From Diphasiastrum complanatum (taxonomy: Eukaryota > Streptophyta > Lycopodiopsida > Lycopodiales > Lycopodiaceae), in NCBI GenBank assembly GCA_029204225.1, contig CM055107.1:42964007-43028006 (forward strand): a DNA stretch of 64,000 nucleotides. Direction: 5' to 3'. A program made the position numbers and the translations under genes. Position 1 is the stretch's first letter. Each line of letters begins with the position of its first letter. The notes under the pieces are model-generated. The model saw only the letters and a list, made by a program, of their open reading frames with translations. It searched no databases and was not told the DNA's origin. Of this stretch, positions 47,480-59,609 are shown one piece after another.

Positions 47480-48290
47480 CTGGTCTTTTCTCACTTTTTC
47501 TTTCTCTTCTTTACTCGCCACTTCTCCAGAGAGCTAGGCAAGCTCCAAACTTTGTTCTGTGAGCTCGGCGAGTTATAAATTATAACTCACCATCAAAAAC
47601 ATTACTCGCCCTACAGCCTATTACTCGCCAAACTCATTTTTACACTTTTTCTTTGCCAAATTTACTCACCATTAGAGCTGAGTGATTAGCAAGCTTAGAG
47701 GCATTTTCTTGGTGATCGGCGAGTTATAAAATTATTACTCACTCTCAAAGCCATTACTCGCCATTTTGAATTTTCCTATCATTTTTTTTCTGTTTCCGCT
47801 ATTTTTCATTACTCGCCAACTGTAACTCACCATCAGAAATTTATAACTCACCATCACTGTTTTTTTCTTTTCTATTCATTATCTTTACTCGCCATCAGAG
47901 TTACCTACACACATGCTGATCTGTCTTCTGAGAGACCAATGAGCTATAAATTTATAGCTCGCCATCAGAGCCATTACTCGCTAGCATTACTCGCCAACTG
48001 TTTCTCATTACTCGCCACTTTCACAGAGCCTTTTGATCATCATTTAGGACAAGTAGACAACTTGACGAGTTATAATTTTATTACTCGCAATTGTAATTAC
48101 TCGTCTGTATAATTCGCCATCATAGCCATTACTCGCTAGTATCACTCACCAACTGCTCCTCATTAATTACCACTTTTACAAAGCCTTTTCTTCATCATTT
48201 AGGGCAAGTAGATAGCTCGGCAAGTTATAATCTTATTACTCATGCTTGTTGTTACTCACCTGTATAACTCGCCATCAGAGGAAATTCTAA
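47480..48290 (+). repeat. ACTCGCC-rich leader with 155-bp tandem repeat
   Basis: ACTCGCC or its one-base variants occur more than 20 times in 800 bp, together with the reverse word GGCGAGT and TTATAACTC(A/G)CCATCA. From 47961 to 48280 there are two copies of an exact 155-bp period: GCCATCA(G/T)AG recurs at 47961, 48116 and 48271. It lies in the leader between the LTR and gag of the second gypsy element and has no coding frame. Confidence 0.75.
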
Positions 48291-48576
48291 ATTTGTCTAG
48301 ATCTTTCAACAATCAAAATCAGTCTGTGTTTTTTTGTTATTTTTATTTTTCCTCATTGCTTTATGGATTTGCATTTATGCCACTTCTCATCTATCTGATT
48401 TTCATTTTCAATCCCAACGATCTGAGATTCATCATTGCATCGGTTAAATCCTTAATTAGATCCAGCATCTGATCACCTATACACCAAAAAGATGTACGAA
48501 ATTTATTTGAGAAAAAATAAAACAAAAAAGATCAAAAACAACCGAAAAACAAAATTATCAAAAATACTCCTATTTT

Positions 48577-49440
48577 TTGTTTGGTTGTATGCATCTGAGA
48601 TCAGATAGGAGATTATCCACCCTAAATCCTCCTAAATTAAAGAAATTCGTCAACGTATCGATCAAAATATTACTTAAACTAGTTGACGTAGATCCATTCC
48701 TAATGGACAATCCTAGGCCATTTGTGTCCCACGCAGTCCGAAATTTTTCCAAGATCAACCTTCCGAGGTTTGATGGCAAGGGAGATCTGAGACGATTTCT
48801 ACATATCTAGAGCCTATGGAGATGATAGCCCACAAGAGCTGTTAAGATATTTTTATATGTGCTTGACTGACACTGCAAAAGATTGGTATTTCAATCTTGA
48901 GCAAAACGAACAAGATGATTGGAACATCTTACAGGCTGAGTTCATCACCAGATTTAAAACCACTTGTTTCCTTTCTGATCCATTCTTGCAACTTGGACGA
49001 ATCCGTATGGATAAGAAAAATGAATCCCTACGCGATTACATTGAACAAATCAAGAGATTGTGCGATGGATGCGACCCTGATAGCATTCCAGATCATAGTG
49101 TCCTGACATGGTTCATGGCAAGATTCCCAAGGGAATGAGACAACAAATGAAACGAAGAGACTTGCAGCCTACGCCAATGCCATCAAGAGAGTTGACGATA
49201 GTGAGAACACTAGTTCGGACTCTAATAACTCTGACCAAAAACGAAGACGTAGAAATAAACAAAGAGCCAAACGTAAGGATAAGCTTCATGATGATGCTTT
49301 TGCCTCTACATTCAATAGCGTCGATACCATCATATCTGCTTTAGAGAAAATGCACACGCAGAGCAATGAGCAAATTAAGAAGCTTGATACCGACCTTACC
49401 ACGGTTGTCAATCAAAAGCTGAAAGGCATGAACGATCTCC
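48577..49440 (+). pseudogene. gypsy gag remnant
   Basis: Frames at 48577-48810 (ending NLPRFDGKGDLRRFL) and 48857-49138 form the core of a Ty3/gypsy gag (retrotransposon gag domain). The second frame has LTDTAKDWYFNLEQ, WNILQAEFITRF and LRDYIEQIKRLCDGC. A frame change occurs at about 48800 and another at about 49108, after which a basic stretch continues (KRRDLQPTP). The reading fades by about 49440. No pol follows. Confidence 0.8.
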
Positions 49441-49829
49441 CAAACAAAGGTTGATCGTAGATCCATTTTCCAATGAAGACGATATCCCAATCAAGAGATT
49501 AGCACAACAGATGAAGAAATCTAGCAAAGTCCATCAAGACTCTGTTTCACTTTTCATGATGAGCCTAGAGGCTATACCAAGAATCACTATTTTAATAAAA
49601 GTAAACCTATATTTATAGAGTAACAAATTATTTTGTGATGGACCTATTTAAAATTTGATGGATAGTCAAAATTTTAAGTATGCATCAAAACACAATTCTT
49701 CTTCTTAAAAAATCACATAAAAAGAGTAGCACACCATGTGCTACCATTTTGTTGGATCATGGGTAGAAGAAACTCGCGAAACTAGCAAAAAATTACTCGC
49801 AATGTCAAAACCCTGCTCTCATCATTTGA

Positions 49830-50179
49830 TTTGTACATGCTACTTATTGAATCAATCTAACCTTTTATTGCGTTCAGTATCATGTTAGAATGTATGCTTC
49901 TCTGTAGTCATTTGTAACTACTAAATCTCTTATTGTTTCGTCAGATTTGTTGATACTTCAACGTTGCAATATTCTATACATTGTTTGGCTACAAAATTGC
50001 TTTAGTACTAAATGATTGCAAAGTTAGTTGCTAAAAGATTGAACGTGACTTCTGTCATTATAGCTTTGTTCAATTATTAATAGGCGTTTTCATGCATTAG
50101 GAAAGAAGGCTTATTCCGCTGCGCTCGATAGTTCATTCATAAACTTCGACTTATTGAATCGTCATTCCTTCTTCCAACA
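49830..50179 (+). repeat. truncated LTR of the element A family
   Basis: Matches the last 300 bp of the A-type LTR (GAATCAATCTAACCTT...TTGCGTTCAGTAT, GTTTGGCTAC, TTAGTTGCTAAA, AGATTGAACGTG) and ends CCTTCTTCCAACA, like the LTR tail at 1-38. No internal domain follows. Confidence 0.65.
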
Positions 50180-52740
50180 CCTAGCTAGTGATAAAACATT
50201 TTCCCATTCATTTAAATTGGATATTTGGCATTGTTGTTGGTGTGATATTTATTGCATGTTGTCTTTGTTTTCTAACACTCATTGTTGAAGCTACAATTTA
50301 TAAAAGATAATCCTAGCTTATAGGACAATGATGCTCGCAACTTTTGGCATGTGTTAAGAATTTTATTCACGTTGAAGGTCTAAATGACTAGATATGATCT
50401 GGTTTTCAAATTCTAATTACAACAATCTCATGCATGCATGCATTTCTTAAATTTGCAAAAAATGGTTTTCAGCTTCTTTCTAGTAGAGCTTTGTAGTTGT
50501 ACCAACCTTGCTTTGTTATTTGCTATATAGTTGCTACTTCGCATGTTTTACAATATAGTAGGTGTTTTTGTGGTTGTTGCAGATTTTGAGATACTATTGG
50601 GTTGAGGAGACGTTACTTATAGAACATCCAATGAAGTCCCTCCAACTATCCCTTGGATCTTTTGATGAGTTTTATTTTGTACCTTATACATTTATTCATA
50701 CAATATAATTGACTTCTTTACCATTGCAAAATCATATGACTTCCCTATCCCATTATATTGGTCACACATTGTCAAATTTTTATTTTGGCTTGTATTTCTA
50801 AAATTCACGATCTCCTCACTAATAAAATTATAAACAAACAAAACTGAACGTATGCAAAATAATAGTAGATATATAGCGTTTCTAAATAATGAACTTAGAC
50901 ATTCATCAATAATTATCACATTGAGTTTTTCTCACCACAACTATAATTCCCATAACTTGATCCAATCGAGGCATTCATTTGTTGATTGTCTCTTTAATAT
51001 GACATTTTTTTCATATTACATCTTCAATGGGGTTGTACGAGTAGACTTTTTGCAAGTTTCATTCTACCCATGATTCACTCATTATCGTGCCATGTAATAT
51101 TAACTGCATTATGTCTCTAAGTACATGAAGATACTAACTAGATGCAAAAGTTTCAATGGATTTCAATGTAGACAAACAAGCTGCTTGTGAGGACCTCAAT
51201 GTGAGACAACTTTGGAAGTGACATTGGTTGTCTCCAATTTGAACTACTAATAAACCTCTCAATGTCTCTAGGTAGGTGTGATGACAATCCATAACACATC
51301 TTCCTTCTATGGTATTCTGTCAATTTTTTACTTTTTGTCACGTATTAAAATTGGCTTTTCATTTTCCAATACCACAAAAGGCTTGAACTCCATAGCATGT
51401 GCGATAACTTATTCACAACCATTCAACTTTCTCATGTAAAACAAATTATATAGTCTATATGTGATAATGCAAGTACCAAACTGTGTAGTCTATGTGGCAA
51501 TAAAAAGTATCAAACCATCATTGTCATGAATAATTAAATCGTATTTTTGTGGATACATTATAGGTTTTATATTTTGAAATTTTCAATATCTATCATATCT
51601 AATAGTTGCACATGTGTACCTTTGTACCAAAAACAAGAATAGCACATAAAAATTACAACTCATAATGACATACAAAAATTCCTTGCTTATCATGATATGC
51701 CAACACCAACAAATCATAAACAAATTGAAGTATAAGGGACATGCGTTCATACCCAAAAAAAAAAGAGGACAATAAAGCTTTCAAAAATTAAAATTTCACT
51801 TCACTTTAACACCTATGAAAGGAGTCTTGTGATCAACACATATTAAAATATAAATACCATATGCATATCCCTAAGAACCATTAGATCGTACACTGAATAC
51901 CATACACATCCAATATATGTCGATCTTCTAAAGGATACCATACCATCCGATCTTACAATGAATACCATATACATCCAATATACATCAATCTTAAGAAGGG
52001 TACCATACATATGAAAGATTCAAATCAAGAGCTTACGTAAAAGATTCAAAGTTCAAATTGAGAGGTGTTAAAATTGGGACTTTGCAACGTGTCGGGTCAA
52101 CTTTGGAAAACATCTAAAATGTGCACTTGCAACTTCTTATGGCAACTTTGGAAGTCCTCCAGGCTTTTGAAAACTTGTAAGTTTTCTACCAAGCCTTTTG
52201 CTTAGCTTTGACTGCTATAACAACAATAAGCTAATTTTGTCAAATGTGACACACGAAGTTTTTTTAACAGTGAGTTTGAGGTTTAAAAAATTCCTTTTAG
52301 TCCTTTTAAATTATACAAGCTTTTAGTTTTCATTTTTCACCGTGCATGGCAAAGCTACTCATGATCTTCGAATCAATGTGTTTGTCTTTCTTTTTCATTT
52401 TTCACTATGCACAGGAAAGCTGCTCAAGATCTTCAAATCAATGTGTTTTTCTTTTTTTATTTTAAATGCTTTTTCAATAGTTAGGCTTTTTCTTTTTCTT
52501 TGTGGAAAAACATGTTTTTCATGAGCATGGCCACTAATATGTTTGTCAATTGTATCATTCTCAAACCGTTTACTACTATATTCTAAATTCTAAAAAAAAA
52601 TCTATTCGATTTATAAATAAATAAATAAACCCATGGAAATATCTGATATTCAAACTAATTTATATTTTATAGTCAAATATCTCATAAATATCTACTTGAC
52701 CGAGAAAGACCAAAGCCATAGCAGGTGGCAACTGGCAATA
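50180..52740. other. intergenic AT-rich DNA
   Basis: No gene recognised. Holds a 65-bp tandem duplication at 52331-52460 (CATTTTTCAC(C/T)(G/A)TGCA...AATCAATGTGTTT). Confidence 0.45.
52331..52460. repeat. 65-bp tandem duplication
   Basis: Two adjacent copies starting CATTTTTCAC at 52331 and 52396, with about ten differences. Confidence 0.75.
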
Positions 52741-54090
52741 ACACCACGTGAAGCTATTTAATTCGCTGAATGCGCTTGCTCATGACCGTTGCCCTGGCCT
52801 TCCGCGTGTTACCAGTCAACACGTGGCCCCCTTTTTACTTTCTTGTATCTTCTGTTTGACGCTTCGAATAGTCTTTCGTCTTTATTACTTTTCTCACTTT
52901 TCTTTTCAAACCTTCAAAACTTCATTTCTTCAGAGCATCATGGAACCCGAGAACGTCAGGTCAGAGGGGATCTTCGTTGAACTTGTATTCCTCGACGTGA
53001 CGGGTGACTAATTATGACAGGCAGGCAACCGTTTGGATTTGCAAGGTGAAATGCCCTTCACGGGCCTCTTTGCCTTGCAAAGCAAGGCAAACCTGGATCC
53101 ACACGAAAGGCAAACCGTAAATCTGAAGTCCTTGGTAATACTAATTTATTTTGTTTTGAAAAGCTATGAAAACTTCATTTGAAAAGCAGATTATGGATGA
53201 GCATATTCTGCTGACTGTTTTGAAGAAATGATGCCTTTCACTTTGAAAGGATCCACCGACCTGGGTTCTCCACACGCCAAGTTTGCAGGGAACGTCGGAG
53301 GCAGAAATGTGAATCAAAAAGGAATATTCCATTTAGCCTCCGTCAACCAACGTCTTTTTCTCGTCTCCTTTTCTAGTCAAAACGTCCTATGTTTTCTGCT
53401 TTCCTCCGTTCGTGGACGTCAAGCGTCCGGCGGGGCAGTAACACGCTTGCGAAGTTTGATCCAGACCGTTGGATGAAACAGGAGCCATTCAGATTCCTCC
53501 ACGTCCTGAGCTTTAACCGTTCGATAGCCGACAGATGCTATTACAGACGCGTGGCATGCATCCGAACGTTCGGGCGTCAGGGATCCCGCGCTACCCTCGG
53601 ACGTGAAAGGCCCGTAGACGCAATGCTTCAAGGTAGCCCAATGATCAACGTTCAGATTCTGGTACGTTCTCACGATCAACCATTGAAAACACTCCAAGTG
53701 TCAAACAGCCACGTGGCAGCAATCCAACCGACTACTCGAAAAATATCGTCGTGCCACCAAGCCGCAGAGTCTGATTTACGGTATCACGATCGACGATCGA
53801 TATAGCGCCACGTGTCAGTAGTCTACGTGGCAAACATCCAACGGACCAACGGAAACAACGCCGTGCCATTGAGCCCTTACCGTTGGGTCGTTGGTTTTAC
53901 AAGACGGCGTGTCGATGACGCCCCGGCTGCTTCTTATCAGCACGGAATAGCTTACTCCCTAACGCTTAGATCTCTGACACGTGGTCATAAAATATCTATT
54001 CTTCGTAGATGTGGAAGCGTGGCAAGATCTGAGCGGGTTTGTGAGGATCGAACGGTGGTGAGCGGAAAGCATCCAGTGGCGGTAGGATCT
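52741..54090 (+). promoter_or_regulatory. G-box-rich upstream region of the PP2C gene
   Basis: GC content rises here compared with the flanks. Perfect CACGTG G-boxes lie at 52745, 52820, 53710, 53809 and 53978, plus ACGTGG at 53825. CCGTT/AACGG words (Myb-type core) occur at least seven times between 52780 and 54055. Such ACGT elements are bound by bZIP and bHLH factors, and in many plant genes give abscisic acid or stress response; that this applies here is inference. Open frames in this stretch (for example 53389-53805) are by-products of GC content. Confidence 0.55.
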
Positions 54091-54097
54091 GAGTTCT

Positions 54098-54105
54098 CTA
54101 TATAG
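54098..54105 (+). promoter_or_regulatory. TATA box of the PP2C gene
   Basis: CTATATAG in TTCTCTATATAGGGAAAG, about 665 bp before the start codon. Transcription would start near 54125-54135, giving a long 5-prime leader (or one with an intron). Confidence 0.55.
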
Positions 54106-54130
54106 GGAAAGCTTTGGAGACGTAGTCAAG

Positions 54131-54255
54131 ATGAAGAGAGAGTCTTCGAAAAACAGCATCGCCATCAAAAGAGGAGCAAAAAACGAGAGAGCGTCGTCGT
54201 TTTTCTCTGTCGATCGAGTCTCGTTCTGCTGATGCAAATGCTAGGACCTAGCTAG
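54131..54255 (+). promoter_or_regulatory. two upstream ORFs in the PP2C leader
   Basis: ATG 54131 opens a 33-codon frame ending at TGA 54230-54232. The next ATG begins at 54232 (TGATG overlap) and gives a seven-residue peptide ending at TAG 54253-54255. A minimal ATG-AAA-TAG occurs near 54405. If retained in the mRNA they would be expected to reduce translation of the phosphatase. The first lies so near the presumed transcription start that it may not be in the mRNA. Confidence 0.45.
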
Positions 54256-54762
54256 AATAGAAGACGAGGGAGACGAGCGAGGACGAGGACCCATTCCAAC
54301 TCTGCTGGCACATTCGAGAAGAAGCGGTCTGGTCTCAGAAACAAGGGGAAGCATCTGGAATAATAGTAACACGAGTGAAGAGCTGGAAAATCCAGGCACA
54401 CCCATGAAATAGTGAGTTGGGTTGGCAGCATAAAAGGCAGAATTCTGCAGATCGTATCACAAGAACGTAAGCTGTAATGCAACGACAACATTGAACAAGA
54501 AGCAAAAAAAAATAGAAGCTTCTTATAGGGGAAAGTCTCGAAACATTAAGACCAAGTGTGAAGAAAGATTGCATAAATTAGTACAGAAAAATCCAAGAGA
54601 TCTCTCAGATTTTGGTGGAAAAACCAGCGAGCGGGTTTCTATTTGCTTCGGTGGGTAAGACCGAGTGATAGTTTGGAACAGCTGAGGAATACACGTAGCT
54701 AGCTCTCATCTGTTGCTTGCGGGGATTGAAGAAGATATAAAAACAGAAATCAATAGATAGGG

Positions 54763-56705
54763 ATGAGATATACCTCTCATACAGCAGAAACCATGGGCAT
54801 GCGATGGCCTGGCTTGCCGCTCTCCCCTCTTCTGGACACCAAAAGGTCCAGCAGAGCAGCAGGGATGATGTCACACCGCGCCCTGTTCACCCCCCCTCAA
54901 ACTTCTCCGATGGATTTAGATTCCGCTACCTCTGATCAAAGTCCTTCAATCGAAGGTCCACCTCCGCCATCTCCTAGGCTTCGTCCTTTTCCTTCACCCC
55001 GCAACTTTCTTTCGCCCTTATCTTTACCCCCTCCCAGATTACAGATTCCCTCCCCATCCAAGCTCCCAAGCTCTCCTGTGACTCCTACTTCAGTGAGATC
55101 TTGCAACTGCTCTGCCGTTTCTGTTTGCTCGGCCTGTTCTTGCATGCCTTCCTCTACAACCCCAAGGTCTGCAGTCACCGCATTTATATCACCGAGGAGC
55201 TCAAAGCCGAAAACCTTGTTGATTAAACCTGTGAGTGACACAGATTCTACCCCTTGCTTGTCTTTGAAAGAGGAGCATGCGACGCCTGGCCGTCCACGAA
55301 GGCAGGATTTGAACAAGAAACGACCTCCCAAGCTTCACATACCTTTTCTACCAGCCACGTTAGGGTTTCAGGAATGCGCAGATAAGGAGGCTTGCAAAGA
55401 CATAAACGTTGAAGGAGGTTTCTATGGCATGGCCTGCAGAAAAGGGCGAAGGGAGATTCTAGAAGACACGTACTGTGCTCTTCCTGAGATAAATGGCGAT
55501 CCAGGGCATGCATTCTTTGGGGTTTTTGACGGTCATGGTGGACGAAAGGCAGCTGAATTCGCATCTGAACACTTGGGAAAGGACATCATTGAAGCCGTGG
55601 AGAAGCAGTGTCAGGAAGAAGACTGCATTGAATCTGCTGTGAGAACCGGCTACCTTACGACTGATGCAGCCTTTTTGCAAACAGTGAGTGCTCCGTTTAG
55701 GGTACCCTAGGGCATTGATCTTATGGAATTTCAATCGTTCTCTAAAGACTACTGAGACCGTGTTGCAGAGGAACAGTCTAGAATAGATATACATAACTTG
55801 TTAACTCTCTTGTTATAAAAAAAAGTCTTAAAGATATCGGGAAACTTGTTATGTGCAGAATGCTAGCAGTGGGGCAAGCTGTGTGACAGCTTTGGTAAAA
55901 GATGGAGTGATGGTGGTGGCAAATGCTGGTGATTGTCGTGCCGTTGTGTCAAAAGCTGGTACTGCGGTGGCACTTACCTTGGATCACCGTGTTGGAAGAG
56001 AAGATGAGCGCCAAAGGATTGAGAGCCTCGTAAGTACTCCATATTGACAAAGATTGTTTCTTATCTTTTCAATTAAGAAATTTGTCTCGATGTACAGCTC
56101 GAGTATTCATGTCTTTTGGTTTCTTGTGATTCTTTGCAGGGAGGGTATGTAGATCGTTTCAATGGCGTCTGGAGATTGCAAGGTTCTCTAGCTATTTCAA
56201 GAGGGATTGGCGATACCCATTTCAAGAAATGGGTATCAGCAGAACCTGAGATCAAAACCTTACAGATCACCCATGATTGCGAGTTTCTCATTTTGGCATC
56301 AGACGGCCTATGGGATGTGGTACGTACGCTTCACAAACTGCACTCTAAAACTACTTTTTGTTATTATAAGCTTGATTTCCAAATTCTTCCTATCAATGAA
56401 CTTGCTTTTACGATACTCAATTGCACTTCTCTTTCTTGCAGGTTTCAAATCAGGAAGCTGTCGACTGCGTCAGGAAGATCCTCATTGCAGGTGATGTTGA
56501 GACAAAATTATGCTCATCAAAACCACAGCTATCCAATGAGCAAAATGCAACTATGCCTCCATCTAAAATCGTTCCTACTCCTCTGGTCGCATGCCGACAT
56601 TTGGTAGATCTTGCAGCTGGGAGAGGTTGCCTGGATGATATCAGTGTCATGGTAGTGAATCTGCAGCACTTCTTCAAAGATGCAATTGTTTCTTGGCCTC
56701 ATTGA
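54763..56705 (+). CDS. protein phosphatase 2C, group-B (AP2C)-like
   Basis: Four exons with GT-AG borders, all phase 0: 54763-55683, 55859-56029, 56140-56319 and 56442-56705 (TGA). The product is 511 residues. The first 180 residues are Pro/Ser-rich and probably disordered. K185-I193 (KKRPPKLHI) fits the MAP-kinase docking pattern (basic cluster then L-x-I) known from AP2C phosphatases. The catalytic domain shows E234-D235, D256-GHGG (metal binding), [28 protein letters not shown]419-GLWD and D489-D490 near the end. PP2Cs are Mg/Mn-dependent Ser/Thr phosphatases; AP2C members switch off stress MAP kinases. ATG 54763 is the first in frame; ATG 54793 (ACCATGG context) is a good alternative. No transposon lies in the introns, and it is the only apparently intact host gene here. 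Confidence 0.93.
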
Positions 56706-56985
56706 AGGCTTTGCAACTCTTTGCTATCAGATGCCCCACGACAGGTTTCCACTGTTTGAAATCGTGTACAGCTTTTAACCAAGATTTGTTACCCAACTGG
56801 AAATTGTTCATGATATCAGTGCAAGCCAGTGAATATGCAATCTTTTATTGGCCGCATTGAAGGCTGCGCAGCTGTTTACTTTTGGCTGCGCCATATGTCT
56901 TATATGTCTTCACTGTTTGAATTTATCACGCAACTGGCTATTGCTGATGATCCGAAAGATTCACTAACAAATTTTTTTCCTACTC
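56687..56985 (+). repeat. degenerate tandem duplication across the PP2C stop codon
   Basis: The segment around the stop codon (CAATTGTTTCTTGGCCTCAT, 56687) recurs in changed form 152 bp later (CAATCTTTTATTGGCCGCAT, 56839). Both copies go on to CACTGTTTGAA and CAACTGG. It lies in the probable 3-prime untranslated region. Confidence 0.55.
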
Positions 56986-56989
56986 ATTC

Positions 56990-58860
56990 ATGGCTGCCAA
57001 CATGCTGTGCACCATGTACACAAGATTAAATCGTCCGGCAAATCATTCTGTAATCATTCTTTCGTGTTGCATATGAATTTTTTGGCTGACAATACCCAAC
57101 CCAAGATTACTTTTTAGTAATTTGCAAAACATTGTCGCAAAAGGTTTTATGGTGTTGTCAAACACTTTGCAAAAGGTTTTATGGTGCTTTTTCTTTCACA
57201 GGTATCTAAAACAACTCTACAAATGCCCTCTTTCAAGATCCTTAACAAACAATCCATACCAATTTGTGTAGCGAATATATTATATCAAAAAAGATATGCA
57301 AAAGATGAAAGGTTCAATAAAATCCAAACTGATGAATTTTGAGATCCCTAACAATCCATATCTTGCTTGCTCAATGCCCACTTCACTCATGCAATAGAAT
57401 TTGTTTTTGAAACTTGTAATCCAAAACTAAAAAAAAAACCAATGCAAAACACGTCGTTTCAAAATCAACAAAGCCTCTTTTGGGTATCTTTTTCAGTTTC
57501 GTGACTTCTTAAAATTTCAATTGCAACCAAAAGTAGATCTCCAGGCTAGAGATCGTAGTTAGTTGTGATGAAAATATAAAAATACATGGGATTATAACAT
57601 ACGAAACTGTTTATGACCAGCAACAAAACCAGAAGTGAAGGTGGGAGACAACGAGACAACCTTTTCTATGTTAATCCACATCTACTCAGTGTGAAACGGT
57701 ATCTTTCTCATTGTTCCATTCACCAACATGTTATGTTGTTTTCTTTTCTTCTCCTTATTGTATGAGTATGATTTTTATCACAGGCAAGAATAGTCTCCAC
57801 AAAATTGCTAACAGATTCTGAAAATGAGGCACCAACAATAGAAGCACGTTGACGTAACACATGTGCCGTTAGGTCATGTAGATTTGGCCTCTCCCAATGA
57901 ATTGTCCTCCAAGGAAGATTTTTAATCTTGCACTTTGAAGTATGGAATTCTCCATATCACCCACAGTTGCCTCGTGCAATGTTAGCTTTGTGCTTTGGCT
58001 ATCCACCATCTTCCATTCCATACTTTGTGGACAACTTTAGCCAAGTACTTCGTCTTCGTCGTCCATCGTTTGCAACAACACATGATTAGTTATCCAAAAT
58101 GCTTGACAACCTTGAGAATAGTCACTTTGATAATGAAGACTAAGAAAGAGTTTTTGATGATATATATATACCATTGTATTGTAGTATCCAAGACTTCATT
58201 GTTGGAGCAATCTTCTTCAAGAGATTTGAGAAATTACGAGAACTTGATTTCCTTCACATTGTTTCGAGCGGTATCAAAACAAAGGACTTAAAATTGTCTT
58301 ATCATTCTTGCCCTAGCCTCTAAAAGTTTGATTTTATAGTTCTAGGAGGTTTTTGGAGTTGTCTCAAGATTTGTTAACAACAATAGTTGTTGTGGAAAGA
58401 AAGACTAATAATGATGAGAGAAAGATGGGCACTCAAAAGCGATATCGCCCGGTATCAATTTCAAGCATGCAGATTGTGCTTTTTGGCTTCTCTAGGGTAA
58501 TTGCATATGCTTGAAAGCAATAAGGAGACCGGAAATTCGATGGTTTTGCAAGGAAAAATAATGAGTCCCAAAACGTCTCTTTTATTAAGAAATTTTCACA
58601 CATGCAAAGGCTTTAAAATAGAACATGCATCAATTTATAATTAGGCCATGCCACAGTCATATTGGAAGAAGGAAAGAGGATACGATAGTAATGAAATGAA
58701 AATTGTAACTAACTTTGAAATTATGAGTACGAAAGTGATTGTCTATTAGATATTGCACACATTGTGGATGGATGATGGTGCAACTATTGCTGATCACCTA
58801 CTGAAGATCAAAGAGATTCGTTCAGGATAATCGTTCGACATAACCGACTGAGCAATAAAA
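56990..58860. other. intergenic DNA, no gene supported
   Basis: AT-rich. The minus strand between about 57790 and 58010 has a coding-like stretch (WERPNLHDLTAHVLRQRASI) without a recognised domain, interrupted on both sides. Two short CAAAAGGTTTTATGGTG repeats lie at 57138 and 57171. Confidence 0.35.
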
Positions 58861-59015
58861 GATATCTTGACGATCCTCTGGGAGATAAGCGAGGTTGATT
58901 GTTTTGTTGCTACAGAGCCGTATTATCTTCTTTTGATTCGTTGCCCCTTAGGTGGACCTTTCTTTGCTTTGGCACATTATCATGCCTTGCGTGCTACTGC
59001 TACAACTTTGTCCTC

Positions 59016-59609
59016 CTATTTATTTTCCTCCATTGCAAATGATACACATATTGGCGGGCCTGCTAGTGAAGTCATCTTGACTATAGGTCTCTCCCTCGAA
59101 GCAATGTCGCTCACGAACATTTGTAGACCTTCCGAAACACTGCTCATAGTGGTATGTACCAATTCAACGTCCCTAATTGGTTCTCCAATTGCCACAAGTT
59201 GATCTCTCAGCTCCTTTATCCTGGTGAAGAAAGATCCCATTGATTCGCCTTCTTCCATCCTGATTGTGTTCAATCTCGAATTCAAGAACATGGCTTGAGT
59301 TGGATTGCAAATTTGAGATTGCATTCTAAGAGCTTCCCAAGCTCCCCTAGCTGTCGTGGCATCACTTATATGGGTGATCACATGGTCTTTCACTAAAAGG
59401 TTGATCAAGGACAATGCTCTCTGTGCCTTTTTATGAAAGGCCCTCAAGTCACCTGGAGTGATATTAGGCCGGACTTCAATACCTGCAACAATGTCCCATA
59501 ACTCCTTCTCCATCAAAATGCTCTTCATTTTCAATTTCTAGATGTTGTAGTTAGAAGCCCCATCAAGTTTGCTTGCATCGCCCAAAATTGCCTCATTGAT
59601 GTTTGTCAT
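59016..59609 (-). pseudogene. Ty1/copia gag fragment with in-frame stop
   Basis: The minus-strand reading begins at ATG 59609 (MTNINEAILGDASKLDGASN). It meets a TAG at 59538-59540, then is open for 172 residues to 59016. It shows the UBN2 gag pattern: HVITHISDATTARGAWEAL, FLNSRLNTIRMEEGESMGSF and VSDIASRERP. The zinc knuckle and everything beyond it are missing. A perfect primer-binding site lies 1.24 kb upstream at 60850, so the leader is unusually long or has received an insertion. Confidence 0.8.

Noticed and set aside
47480-48290. Regular short repeats considered as a CRISPR-like array
   Set aside because: Repeats are degenerate, on both strands, without uniform spacers, and lie in a plant retrotransposon leader.
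53389-54574. Several overlapping frames of 80-140 residues upstream of the PP2C gene
   Set aside because: They are in a GC-richer promoter and leader, overlap on both strands, and show no domain or codon pattern.
58867-59202. Plus-strand 111-residue frame
   Set aside because: It is the antisense of the copia gag reading on the minus strand.
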